Assembly (NCBI RefSeq): GCF_000308435.1
Contig: NZ_BAFR01000206.1
Location: 1 to 64,000 of the forward strand
Origin: Nocardia araoensis NBRC 100135
Lineage (GTDB): Bacteria; Actinomycetota; Actinomycetes; Mycobacteriales; Mycobacteriaceae
Length of the DNA stretch: 64,000 bases
Direction: 5' to 3'
The notes under the pieces: model-generated
Told to the model about the DNA's origin: nothing
Databases searched by the model: none
The model's input: only the letters and a program-made list of their open reading frames with translations
Position numbers and translations under genes: made by a program
In this document: positions 58,476 to 64,000 of the stretch, piece by piece
How the letters are laid out: every line of letters begins with the position of its first letter
How positions within the stretch are numbered: position 1 is the first letter of the stretch

Positions 58476-59702
58476 CTACACGAGTACGCCGACGCGGCGG
58501 CTCAGGTTCCGCACGTCGCGGCTCATCCCCGTCGGCGGGTGCTGCACCAGGTCGTGGATCATCTCCCGCGCGAACCCGTTGTATCGAATGGTCTCCGGCG
58601 CTGTCTGCTCCGACCTCTCCAGCATCGCGAACACCGCTGCGGACTCCCGCCGCTGCGCATGTGCCCGTGCGACCTCGATGTAGTGGCGGCTACGGCGCGG
58701 CACCGACACGATCGTCTCCGCATCCACATTCCCCGCCGCACGAAGAGCCTCTGCCGAACGCCGCAGCTCCACACCGAGCGTCGTCGCATGGGCCGTCATC
58801 ACGGGCATGGAAAACGATGACTGCACATGCCGATACTCTCGACCCAGATTGCGGGCCATCGCGTCGGCCGACTCCCAATGCGCCCACGCCTCCCCATAGC
58901 GGCCGCGGCGACCGTGCACATACGCGGCTTCGGCTTCGAGAGCACCTGCGATCCCCCGCCAATCATCCGGTGTCTCATCCCTGCTCAGATAGGGCTCCAA
59001 CTGGCCCAGCGCATCGCGGATCAGGTCGAGCGCTTCCTCCCAGCGGCCGGAGTCCCGCAGCGCCTGCGCCATCGCCCATGTGCTGCACGCGATCACATAC
59101 GGATCATCGGCTTCGAAGCCCTCGTTCATGGCACGGTCGGCGACCAGCCAGACCAGTTCGGGCGCAGGCTGATAAGCGACGAAGAAGTCCGCGAGCTGAT
59201 ACACACCTGCGAGCACACGACGCGCTTCTCTACGACCCGCCCCTGGAATGCGCGCCGCCTGCTGCGCGTCGCGGATAAGGCCGGGCAGCAGCGCCCCCAA
59301 CTGGGTGCGGTGGTCGGGGCTACTGTGGCGAATCTTCCACGCCTGAGCCAATCGGATCGCCAGGTGCTCGACGCTGGCCGGGCGTGGGCTCGATGTCATC
59401 CGGTAGTCGGTGAGTGCGCGACGCACCTCGGCGAGCGCTTCATGTTGCGCACCGGCGAAGACCGCCACCGACACCGCATGTCCGTTGCCGGTCAACTCGG
59501 CTAGGTCCTTCACCTCGAGAGCTTGCGCGATTCGCAGCAACATCGGCAGCTTCGGAGGTTGAAGGCGACCTGCCTCAACAGCTTTGATCCACTCCGCCGA
59601 CCGGCCGACAAGTCCGGCCAGGACAGGCCGCGACATGCCCGCACGCTCCCGCAGGGCCTTGATCCGCTTACCGACAGGTGCTTCATCCCAGGGGTCCTGC
59701 AT
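58476..59702 (-). CDS. XRE-family regulator with TPR-like C-terminal domain
   Basis: A 408-residue protein. Residues about 10-62 form an XRE helix-turn-helix (GKRIKALRERAGMSRPVLAGLVGRSAEWIKAVEAGR). The rest is helical with TPR-like repeats (YVIACSTWAMAQALRDSGRWEEALDLIRDALGQLEPYLSRD, HGRRGRYGEAWAHWESADAMAR). Streptomyces-type regulators of this shape control small peptide, lipid or secondary metabolite genes near them, probably responding to a peptide or metabolite. Divergent from the duplicated small membrane protein locus. Confidence 0.85.
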   Translation of the reverse strand: MQDPWDEAPVGKRIKALRERAGMSRPVLAGLVGRSAEWIKAVEAGRLQPPKLPMLLRIAQALEVKDLAELTGNGHAVSVAVFAGAQHEALAEVRRALTDYRMTSSPRPASVEHLAIRLAQAWKIRHSSPDHRTQLGALLPGLIRDAQQAARIPGAGRREARRVLAGVYQLADFFVAYQPAPELVWLVADRAMNEGFEADDPYVIACSTWAMAQALRDSGRWEEALDLIRDALGQLEPYLSRDETPDDWRGIAGALEAEAAYVHGRRGRYGEAWAHWESADAMARNLGREYRHVQSSFSMPVMTAHATTLGVELRRSAEALRAAGNVDAETIVSVPRRSRHYIEVARAHAQRRESAAVFAMLERSEQTAPETIRYNGFAREMIHDLVQHPPTGMSRDVRNLSRRVGVLV

Positions 59703-59763
59703 GGCGCCCTCCTACGCGACGTGCCCGTGTGAGTAAAGAGTATCGGACCAAATGCGAACGGAT

Positions 59764-59778
59764 GGTACGAAATGTACC
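59764..59778. promoter_or_regulatory. GGTAC-N5-GTACC inverted repeat
   Basis: An exact 5+5 inverted repeat 62 bases upstream of the XRE gene start and 157 before the divergent small protein gene. It could be the XRE operator. The remaining intergenic sequence 59703-59934 shows nothing else. Confidence 0.35.
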
Positions 59779-59934
59779 CGGCCCCGCCTGGCGCATCCCT
59801 ACCGTAAGTCGCAGCACTCGATATCGGGTCCACGACCACGACACCGGACTCCAGGTCGTAAACGGTTCAACCGAAAGCCACCCGCATTGAGTGCCTATTC
59901 GATTCGACAGAACAAACGCGCAAGGGGGTATCAG

Positions 59935-60204
59935 ATGTCCGCGGATATTTCAGCGGTTTTGATTATGGTTGCCGCCGTCGTGGGCGGATTCATTCTCTTG
60001 TTTTGGGTGCTGCCATGGATGATCGACCATCGGCCCCAGGAGCCCGATCACGCCGCACCATCCATTCCCTACCCTGTGGATGAAGCCCACTTGGTCATGC
60101 AAGACCACCTCGACTGCGACGCCACCTCATGCGAGGCGCGGGCGCACGCCGTTCGCGTACTGCGTGAGGCGGGGCGCATGGTGCCCGCGAGGGACGACCG
60201 ATGA
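59935..60204 (+). CDS. Small single-helix membrane protein, copy 1
   Basis: An 89-residue protein: a single membrane helix (VLIMVAAVVGGFILLFWVLPWMID), a short Pro-rich acidic linker, then HLDCDATSCEARAHAVRVLREAGRMV with two cysteines five apart. ATG 59935 has AAGGGGG 6 bases upstream. No function is known to me. A second copy follows at 61422, about 80% identical. Its stop overlaps the start of a micro-ORF (ATGA). Confidence 0.75.
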   Translation: MSADISAVLIMVAAVVGGFILLFWVLPWMIDHRPQEPDHAAPSIPYPVDEAHLVMQDHLDCDATSCEARAHAVRVLREAGRMVPARDDR

Positions 60205-60273
60205 TTGCCCGGCGGGTTACCTGGGGAGCGGATCTACTTGCGGGCGTCTCGAGCACCGCATCGGTGGCGATGA
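59957..60273 (+). repeat. Duplicated segment, copy 1
   Basis: About 310 bases run parallel to 61420-61726 with long identical blocks, for example the run from the membrane helix region (GGCGGATTCATTCTCTTG) through the conserved GACGACCGATGAT junction. It includes most of the small membrane protein gene and the micro-ORF. Confidence 0.9.
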
Positions 60274-60278
60274 CATGA
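60201..60278 (+). CDS. Micro-ORF coupled to small membrane protein, copy 1
   Basis: A 25-codon frame beginning MIARRVTWGAD. Its ATG overlaps the stop of the membrane protein gene, and its own stop overlaps the ATG of the next gene (both ATGA-type junctions). Compared with copy 2 it has a one-base indel in the middle, so the peptide sequences diverge after the first seven residues; copy 2 appears the better preserved one. It may act only as a translational link. Confidence 0.4.
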   Translation: MIARRVTWGADLLAGVSSTASVAMT

Positions 60279-60469
60279 GCGAACCCATCGGGATGATGCA
60301 GTCGCACATCGACGGCTCGATGTACATCGTGGGCCCGGATGGAATGCCATACACGGCTGAGGAGTACCTCGACCTGCTCAGGGAAGCGAACGATCGGTCA
60401 CCGGAGCATCTTCAGCGCATCGCCGACGCAATCCGGGAATGGGCAGGTCTATCGAATGACACTCGGTGA
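60275..60469 (+). CDS. Small hypothetical protein (64 residues)
   Basis: A 64-residue protein: SHIDGSMYIVGPDGMPYTAEEYLDLLREANDRSPEHLQRIADAIREWAG. The middle and end form amphipathic helices, and it is probably soluble. It starts in overlap with the micro-ORF before it. No homologue is recognised. There is no counterpart beside copy 2 of the duplicated segment. The inositol monophosphatase-like gene follows after 124 bases. Confidence 0.65.
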   Translation: MSEPIGMMQSHIDGSMYIVGPDGMPYTAEEYLDLLREANDRSPEHLQRIADAIREWAGLSNDTR

Positions 60470-60593
60470 AGCGAACCCACGGAAAGGTCGAGATCTGTCG
60501 CATCGACTAGCCGTTGCCAATCCGGGCAGATAAATTGCAGGCCATGCGGCAGTCCGAAAGTAATGTCGTCCAGCGCTAGGAGGTCGCTCCGGT

Positions 60594-61394
60594 ATGACAG
60601 CGAGTCTAATCGAATTACTCGAAATCGCTCGTTCGGCCGTTGAGCGGGGGGCTGAACTTCTCCACACCGCCGATCGAGGAACCATCCACACCAAGGGCGA
60701 TCGCGACTACGTAACCGGCCTGGACCATCGAATCCAAGATGACATCAGGCGGTATCTGGCCGACGCGACACCCGAGTGCGGGTTTCTCGGTGAGGAGCTC
60801 GATGACAGGTCGCCCGCACACAAGGCGCGGTATATGTGGGTTCTGGATCCGATCGACGGAACATCCAACTTCATTCACGGGCTGCCGCTGTGCGCTGTAT
60901 CGCTGGCTCTCGTGCACAACGGCGAACCGGTGATCGGAGTCATCGGCGCACCGTTCCTCGGCCTGGAGTACTACGCGGCCGTTGAGCGCGGCGCGTGGAG
61001 CAATGACAAGCCGATCCGAGCTAGCGACACCAAAACTCTCCGCCAAGCGATCGTTTCCATCGGAGACTATGCGGTCGGGCAGGGGGCGGAGCCGGAGAAC
61101 GAGCGCCGCATCGCTCTCACCGCCGCGCTGGCGGCAACTGTCGAGCGGGTACGAATGTTCGGATCCGCCGCCCTCGATCTGGTGTGGGTTGCCGAGGGGC
61201 GGACCGACGCCTGCGTCATGCTGTCCAACAAGCCTTGGGACACGGCGGCCGGCGTGCTCATCGCCCGGGAGGCGGGCGCTGTTGTCCTCGACTCGAGCTC
61301 TCGCCGCCACAGCCTCGACTCTCCGGACACGATCGCCGTCTCGCCCGCCATCGCCGACGAACTCATGAACTTGGTCAACGAATCGATCTATTGA
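60594..61394 (+). CDS. Inositol monophosphatase family protein
   Basis: A 266-residue Mg2+-dependent phosphatase: E67/E68 in FLGEELD, DPIDGTSNF with D85 and D88, and D216 in NKPWDTAAG. Family substrates are inositol phosphate, histidinol phosphate or PAP; the closest group cannot be fixed by eye. ATG 60594 has AGGAGGT-like sequence upstream (CTAGGAGGTCGCTCCGGT). Its gene is less G+C biased than most neighbours. It sits between the two copies of the duplicated small membrane protein segment. Confidence 0.92.
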   Translation: MTASLIELLEIARSAVERGAELLHTADRGTIHTKGDRDYVTGLDHRIQDDIRRYLADATPECGFLGEELDDRSPAHKARYMWVLDPIDGTSNFIHGLPLCAVSLALVHNGEPVIGVIGAPFLGLEYYAAVERGAWSNDKPIRASDTKTLRQAIVSIGDYAVGQGAEPENERRIALTAALAATVERVRMFGSAALDLVWVAEGRTDACVMLSNKPWDTAAGVLIAREAGAVVLDSSSRRHSLDSPDTIAVSPAIADELMNLVNESIY

Positions 61395-61419
61395 TCCTGA
61401 CGAGCCCGACCAGGAGCAA

Positions 61420-61726
61420 TTTTGATTATCGCCGCCGCCGTTGTGGGCGGATTCATTCTCTTGTTTTGGGTGTTGCCATGGATGATCGACCCTGAGCCTC
61501 AGGAGCCCGAGCACGCCGCACCATCCATTCCCTACCTGGTGGGTGAAGCCCATTCGGCCATGCAAGACCACCTCGACTGCGACGCCACCTCGTGTGGGGC
61601 GCGGGCGCACGCCCTGCGCGTGCTGCGTGAGGCCGGGCGCATGGTGCCCGCGAGGGACGACCGATGATCGCCCGGGTTACCCGAGAGCAGACCTACTTGC
61701 GCGAGATGGGTTCGCACGGTGGCGAT
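61420..61726 (+). repeat. Duplicated segment, copy 2
   Basis: The downstream partner of 59957-60273, in the same orientation and about 1.15 kb apart end to start. It holds the second copy of the small membrane protein and micro-ORF. Differences are mainly single-base changes at third positions, showing both copies were under selection for some time. Confidence 0.9.
61422..61667 (+). CDS. Small single-helix membrane protein, copy 2
   Basis: An 81-residue paralogue of the protein at 59935: helix IIAAAVVGGFILLFWVLPWMID, linker, then HLDCDATSCGARAHALRVLREAGRMV. The start is TTG 61422 with AGGAG (61412-61416) 5 bases upstream; the usual seven N-terminal residues of copy 1 are absent. The starting point of the duplication falls at this site, so the gene has taken a new ribosome site. 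Stop overlaps the next micro-ORF. Confidence 0.72.
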   Translation: MIIAAAVVGGFILLFWVLPWMIDPEPQEPEHAAPSIPYLVGEAHSAMQDHLDCDATSCGARAHALRVLREAGRMVPARDDR

Positions 61727-61753
61727 GTCGAGTTAGAAGAAAAGGAAAATTGA
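61664..61753 (+). CDS. Micro-ORF coupled to small membrane protein, copy 2
   Basis: A 29-codon frame: MIARVTREQTYLREMG then an acidic tail ending in ELEEKEN. Its ATG overlaps the stop of copy 2 (ATGA). The sequence is hydrophilic with mixed charge, and reads like a genuine short protein. It corresponds to the 25-codon frame after copy 1, which has shifted frame. No function is known. Confidence 0.5.
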   Translation: MIARVTREQTYLREMGSHGGDVELEEKEN

Positions 61754-61773
61754 CAGCATCGAGGGGGTCGAGC

Positions 61774-61945
61774 ATGGGGTCGATTTCGACCGATCACGAT
61801 GCCGTCGTCGTGGAGTCGAATGCGATCCGGGATGCAGACCATTTTTTGGTGCGGCGAAGGTGCTCCGTCCGAGCGAGGACGTCGGCCTTGGTGGCAGTGG
61901 GCTGGCGGCTGGGGAACCACCTCAGTCGCCCACCGCCGCGATACC
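61774..61945 (+). pseudogene. Possible frameshifted small gene
   Basis: An ATG with GAGGGGG 6 bases upstream begins MGSISTDHDAVVVESNAIRD and reaches a run of six T at 61841-61846. In the given frame the rest is an unlikely Arg-rich stretch; moving one frame at the T run yields FFGAAKVLRPSEDVGLGGSG, which is compositionally more protein-like and then runs into the antisense of the MBL gene. The reading is tentative: either a sequencing or natural frameshift, or chance. Confidence 0.25.
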
Positions 61946-62698
61946 CGGGTCGTGTGCGTTGACGAGCCGAACCGACCCCTCTGCGGCCAGTTCGGCCAGC
62001 AGCCGCTGCGTGTGCAGTCTTGCTACTTCATCGTGCTGCGTAGACGCGGCGAACGCCTCGACCGCCGCGGGTGCGGTGCAAGCGAGTTGGGCGTGGTGGT
62101 GGATCGCATCACCGACGTGCAGAAGTTCCCGACCGGCATTTGGGTCGGCGATCACTACGCCGGCGTGGCCCGGCGAGTGGCCCGGCAGAGCGACCAGCCG
62201 GACCGATTCCGGAATGTCTTCCAGCGTCCAGGTGGAAAACCCCCGCCAATCGGCAGCCGGCTTCGGTGTCGGAGCCCACAGCACCCCATGGGACCACTGT
62301 GCGGGGATGACTCGGTCCTTGCCCTCGTCGACTACGGCTCGGCACGCGGGGCTGGCGTGCACGCGCACCCACGGGAAGTCGGCCAGGCCGCCGACGTGGT
62401 CGCGGTGGTGGTGGGTGAGGACCACGTCGGATAGATCGCGCGGATTGCGCCCCAACGCCTTCACCTGGGCCAGCAGGGTCTCGCTGGGGTCCAGCGCCGG
62501 GTTGACGCGGCTCAGCCAGTCCTGCCCCAAACGTTCCTCGGGAGACTCGATGTCCTTGTGGCCGATACCTGTGTCGACAGCGACCAGGCGGTCGTCCACC
62601 TCGATGAGCAGGCAACGGCAGATGAAATGAGGAACGCCGAAGACAGCCTCGCCGCCGGGGACGTTGAGGGTTCCGCAGTTGATTTCATGGATTTGCAC
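61922..62698 (-). CDS. MBL-fold metallo-hydrolase
   Basis: A 258-residue metallo-beta-lactamase-fold protein: LTHHHRDHVGGL (HxHxDH metal motif), LPGHSPGHAGVV and LLHVGDAIHHHAQL for the other ligands. The N-terminus INCGTLNVPGG and VDDRLVAVDTGIG are typical of the AttM/AiiA-like quorum-quenching and related hydrolases, but substrate cannot be assigned. Divergent from a MerR regulator with a 16-base palindrome between. Confidence 0.9.
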   Translation of the reverse strand: MQIHEINCGTLNVPGGEAVFGVPHFICRCLLIEVDDRLVAVDTGIGHKDIESPEERLGQDWLSRVNPALDPSETLLAQVKALGRNPRDLSDVVLTHHHRDHVGGLADFPWVRVHASPACRAVVDEGKDRVIPAQWSHGVLWAPTPKPAADWRGFSTWTLEDIPESVRLVALPGHSPGHAGVVIADPNAGRELLHVGDAIHHHAQLACTAPAAVEAFAASTQHDEVARLHTQRLLAELAAEGSVRLVNAHDPGIAAVGD

Positions 62699-62715
62699 TC
62701 ACCAGATGCTAGAAG

Positions 62716-62731
62716 TTCGTGTCGACACGAA
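62716..62731. promoter_or_regulatory. TTCGTGTCGACACGAA palindrome, MerR operator
   Basis: A perfect 16-base palindrome in the 51-base gap between the MBL and MerR starts, 18 bases from each. MerR regulators bind such dyads in spacers between promoter elements, so both genes are likely controlled here. Confidence 0.75.
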
Positions 62732-62749
62732 GTCAACGACAATGGTCCC

Positions 62750-63136
62750 GTGCCCAAGGAACTACTGAGCATCGGTGACGCCGCCGAGTACCTCGGGGTA
62801 TCGACCCACCTTCTGAGACATTGGGAAACCGTGGGAATAGTCACCCCGCATCGCACAGCGGCCGGGGCTCGACGTTACGACGCGCAATCACTGGATGCAC
62901 TATCCATCGCCCTCAGGTGCCAACAGGCGGGCATGCCGCTCGACGTGATCGCTCGCCTGCTCAATGGCGACCGCGGACAACGCCGACAGCTGGTCGCCGA
63001 GCAGCGCGAGGCAATCAACCGGCAACGCGCCCGACTCGCACAGACCGCCAACTACCTCGACCATGTCTTGGAGTGCTCGCATCCGATCGTGCGTGATTGC
63101 CCCGCATGCCGGGACTTCGCGGCATCAACGTCCTGA
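62750..63136 (+). CDS. MerR-family transcriptional regulator
   Basis: A 128-residue MerR protein: LLSIGDAAEYLGVSTHLLRHWETVGIVTPHRTAAGARRYDAQSLDAL is the winged helix; a long dimer helix follows, and the C-terminus has ECSHPIVRDCPACRDF with three Cys and a His, so a metal or thiol-reactive ligand is possible. GTG 62750 is used; no ribosome site is obvious and translation may be leaderless. Divergent from an MBL hydrolase it probably controls. Confidence 0.9.
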   Translation: MPKELLSIGDAAEYLGVSTHLLRHWETVGIVTPHRTAAGARRYDAQSLDALSIALRCQQAGMPLDVIARLLNGDRGQRRQLVAEQREAINRQRARLAQTANYLDHVLECSHPIVRDCPACRDFAASTS

Positions 63137-63154
63137 CCCGCAACAACTAGGGAG

Positions 63155-63198
63155 GCGGTCGGGCAGGAGGCGCTGCCGGAGAACGAGCGCCGCATCGC
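63155..63198 (+). repeat. 44-base fragment of the inositol monophosphatase-like gene
   Basis: The segment matches 61071-61114, inside the monophosphatase-like gene, at 41 of 44 bases and in the same orientation. It lies between the MerR stop and the VOC gene stop, with no reading frame of its own. It is a remnant of a duplication. Confidence 0.85.
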
Positions 63199-63212
63199 CG
63201 GTCGAAATCAGG

Positions 63213-63620
63213 TCACGGGCGGGTCGAGATCTGCTGGACCCCCCAGCCGTTGCCGTCCGGGTCGGTGAAGAAGAAGAATCCGACGTTGTCCAAGGGGTCC
63301 GGCATGGGGGTCGGGTTTTCCCCGAGGACTTGGATTTCGGTGACCTCGACGCCGCGCGAAGTCAGCTCCTCGTGGGCTTTGCGCAGGTCGTTGACCACGA
63401 GTTGCAGGCCTTGTTGCGATCCGGGCGTCATGTCCGGCACAGCGCCCTTGCCGATCACGACCGAGCAGCCCGAGCCGGGCGGGGTGAGTTGCACTATGCG
63501 CGCGTCCTCGCCGATCTTCGTATCGTGGTCGACGGCGAAGCCCAGTTGCTCCGCGTAGAACCGCTTGGCCCGGTCGATGTCCGACACGGGCACGATCACG
63601 ACCTCGAGCGTCCAGTTCAC
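63213..63620 (-). CDS. VOC-family (glyoxalase/bleomycin resistance-like) protein
   Basis: A 135-residue VOC protein: VVIVPVSDIDRAKRFYAEQLGFAVDHD, HEELTSRGVEVTEIQVLGENPTPMPDP and FFFTDPDGNGWGVQQI. The spacing fits single-domain members that bind or process small molecules. It is alone, with AAAGGAAGTG upstream of the ATG. It is convergent with the MerR gene and the repeat fragment. Confidence 0.9.
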   Translation of the reverse strand: MNWTLEVVIVPVSDIDRAKRFYAEQLGFAVDHDTKIGEDARIVQLTPPGSGCSVVIGKGAVPDMTPGSQQGLQLVVNDLRKAHEELTSRGVEVTEIQVLGENPTPMPDPLDNVGFFFFTDPDGNGWGVQQISTRP

Positions 63621-63677
63621 GGCACTTCCTTTCGGTGGACTATTCGTACCAGTGCGGACGGGTTCACACCGGGAGAT

Positions 63678-64000
63678 TCATCGCCGTGCCCAACGCCAGG
63701 AGAACTCGTCGGGCGCGGGTGGCGGGCCGGGGAGTTCGCCGTCGGCGCTCAGTCCGGCCAGCAGCATGGCGAGTACGCGGCGGCGCAACTGGGCGGTGCG
63801 CTCCGGACTCGGGACCGCGACGGCCGCGCAGGACTCCAGAATGAGGCCCAGATCTTGCGGGGTGACGTCGGGACGCAGCTTGCCGGTGGCGTGGACGCGG
63901 CGGACGATCTCCTCGGTCGCTTCGCCGGAGCGCCGCACGTCGGGCAGCATCGAATCGTCAGGGGTGAAGGTGCCCGCAAGGTGCACGGTGAGCGAGTGGA
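63678..64000 (-). CDS. TetR-family regulator, C-terminal part only
   Basis: The frame is open to the right edge, and only the last 106 residues are visible: a helical ligand-binding domain (RRSGEATEEIVRRVHATGKLRPDVTPQDLGLILESCAAVAV, then ERTAQLRRRVLAMLLAGL) of the SbtR-like TetR type. The DNA-binding domain is outside the window. Its stop lies 57 bases from the VOC gene start to the left, which is on the same strand. Confidence 0.8.
   Translation of the reverse strand, partial: HSLTVHLAGTFTPDDSMLPDVRRSGEATEEIVRRVHATGKLRPDVTPQDLGLILESCAAVAVPSPERTAQLRRRVLAMLLAGLSADGELPGPPPAPDEFSWRWARR

Overview
The window is about 70% G+C chromosomal DNA from an actinomycete, most probably a Nocardia. This rests on strong G/C bias at third codon positions, frequent GTG and TTG starts, and a gene neighbourhood that matches (recalled from memory, not searched) the Mycobacterium tuberculosis Rv0423c-Rv0440 region: thiC, xthA, a GNAT enzyme, def, a DUF3263 protein, a LytR-C protein, sodC, a YbdK-like ligase, a CDC48-like ATPase, pssA, psd and groEL2. 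No rRNA, tRNA, CRISPR array, insertion sequence or prophage was recognised.

Layout. 0-14 kb: small regulator/enzyme pairs (HxlR with an NmrA-like reductase, ArsR with an MFS pump, MarR with an SMP-30-like lipoprotein), plus lpd, an M19 dipeptidase, a prolyl oligopeptidase, hydrolases and a ZIP-like transporter. 14-24.7 kb: groEL2 under two CIRCE boxes, glutamine-dependent nadE, a SUFU-domain protein, a Clp_N-HTH regulator with two tandem palindromes, an ECF41 sigma factor with an FAD oxidoreductase, and the psd-pssA phospholipid pair. 24.9-31 kb: a FabH-type ketosynthase, an SRPBCC protein and a striking three-gene signalling/redox operon: a response regulator fused to a thioredoxin-like segment and a CxxC-less thioredoxin-reductase module, a cNMP-binding-domain histidine kinase, and a UBP-type zinc finger protein. 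31-41 kb: a CDC48-like double AAA+ ATPase, a polytopic membrane protein and a complete, translationally coupled Mrp Na+/H+ antiporter operon (A/B fused, C, D, E, F, G). 41-48 kb: PAP2 protein, YbdK-like ligase, SodC, LytR-C protein, DUF3263 protein, deformylase, GNAT and exonuclease III. 48-51 kb: TetR regulator with homogentisate dioxygenase and fumarylacetoacetase (tyrosine catabolism). 51-53.6 kb: a TPP riboswitch controlling thiC. 53.8-58.4 kb: an F420-type enzyme, a VOC/MarR pair, a TetR/ketosynthase pair and a thioesterase-like protein.

58.4-64 kb is accessory in character. It holds an XRE/TPR regulator, a duplicated small membrane protein gene (two copies of about 310 bp, each with a stop/start-coupled micro-ORF), an inositol monophosphatase-like enzyme lying between the copies, a 44-base fragment of that enzyme gene about 2 kb away, an MBL hydrolase/MerR pair sharing a 16-bp palindrome, a VOC protein and a truncated TetR gene at the window edge.

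The strongest candidate for an undescribed system is the redox/histidine-kinase/zinc-finger operon at 26.9-30.5 kb. The Clp_N-HTH autoregulator and the duplicated micro-ORF locus come next.
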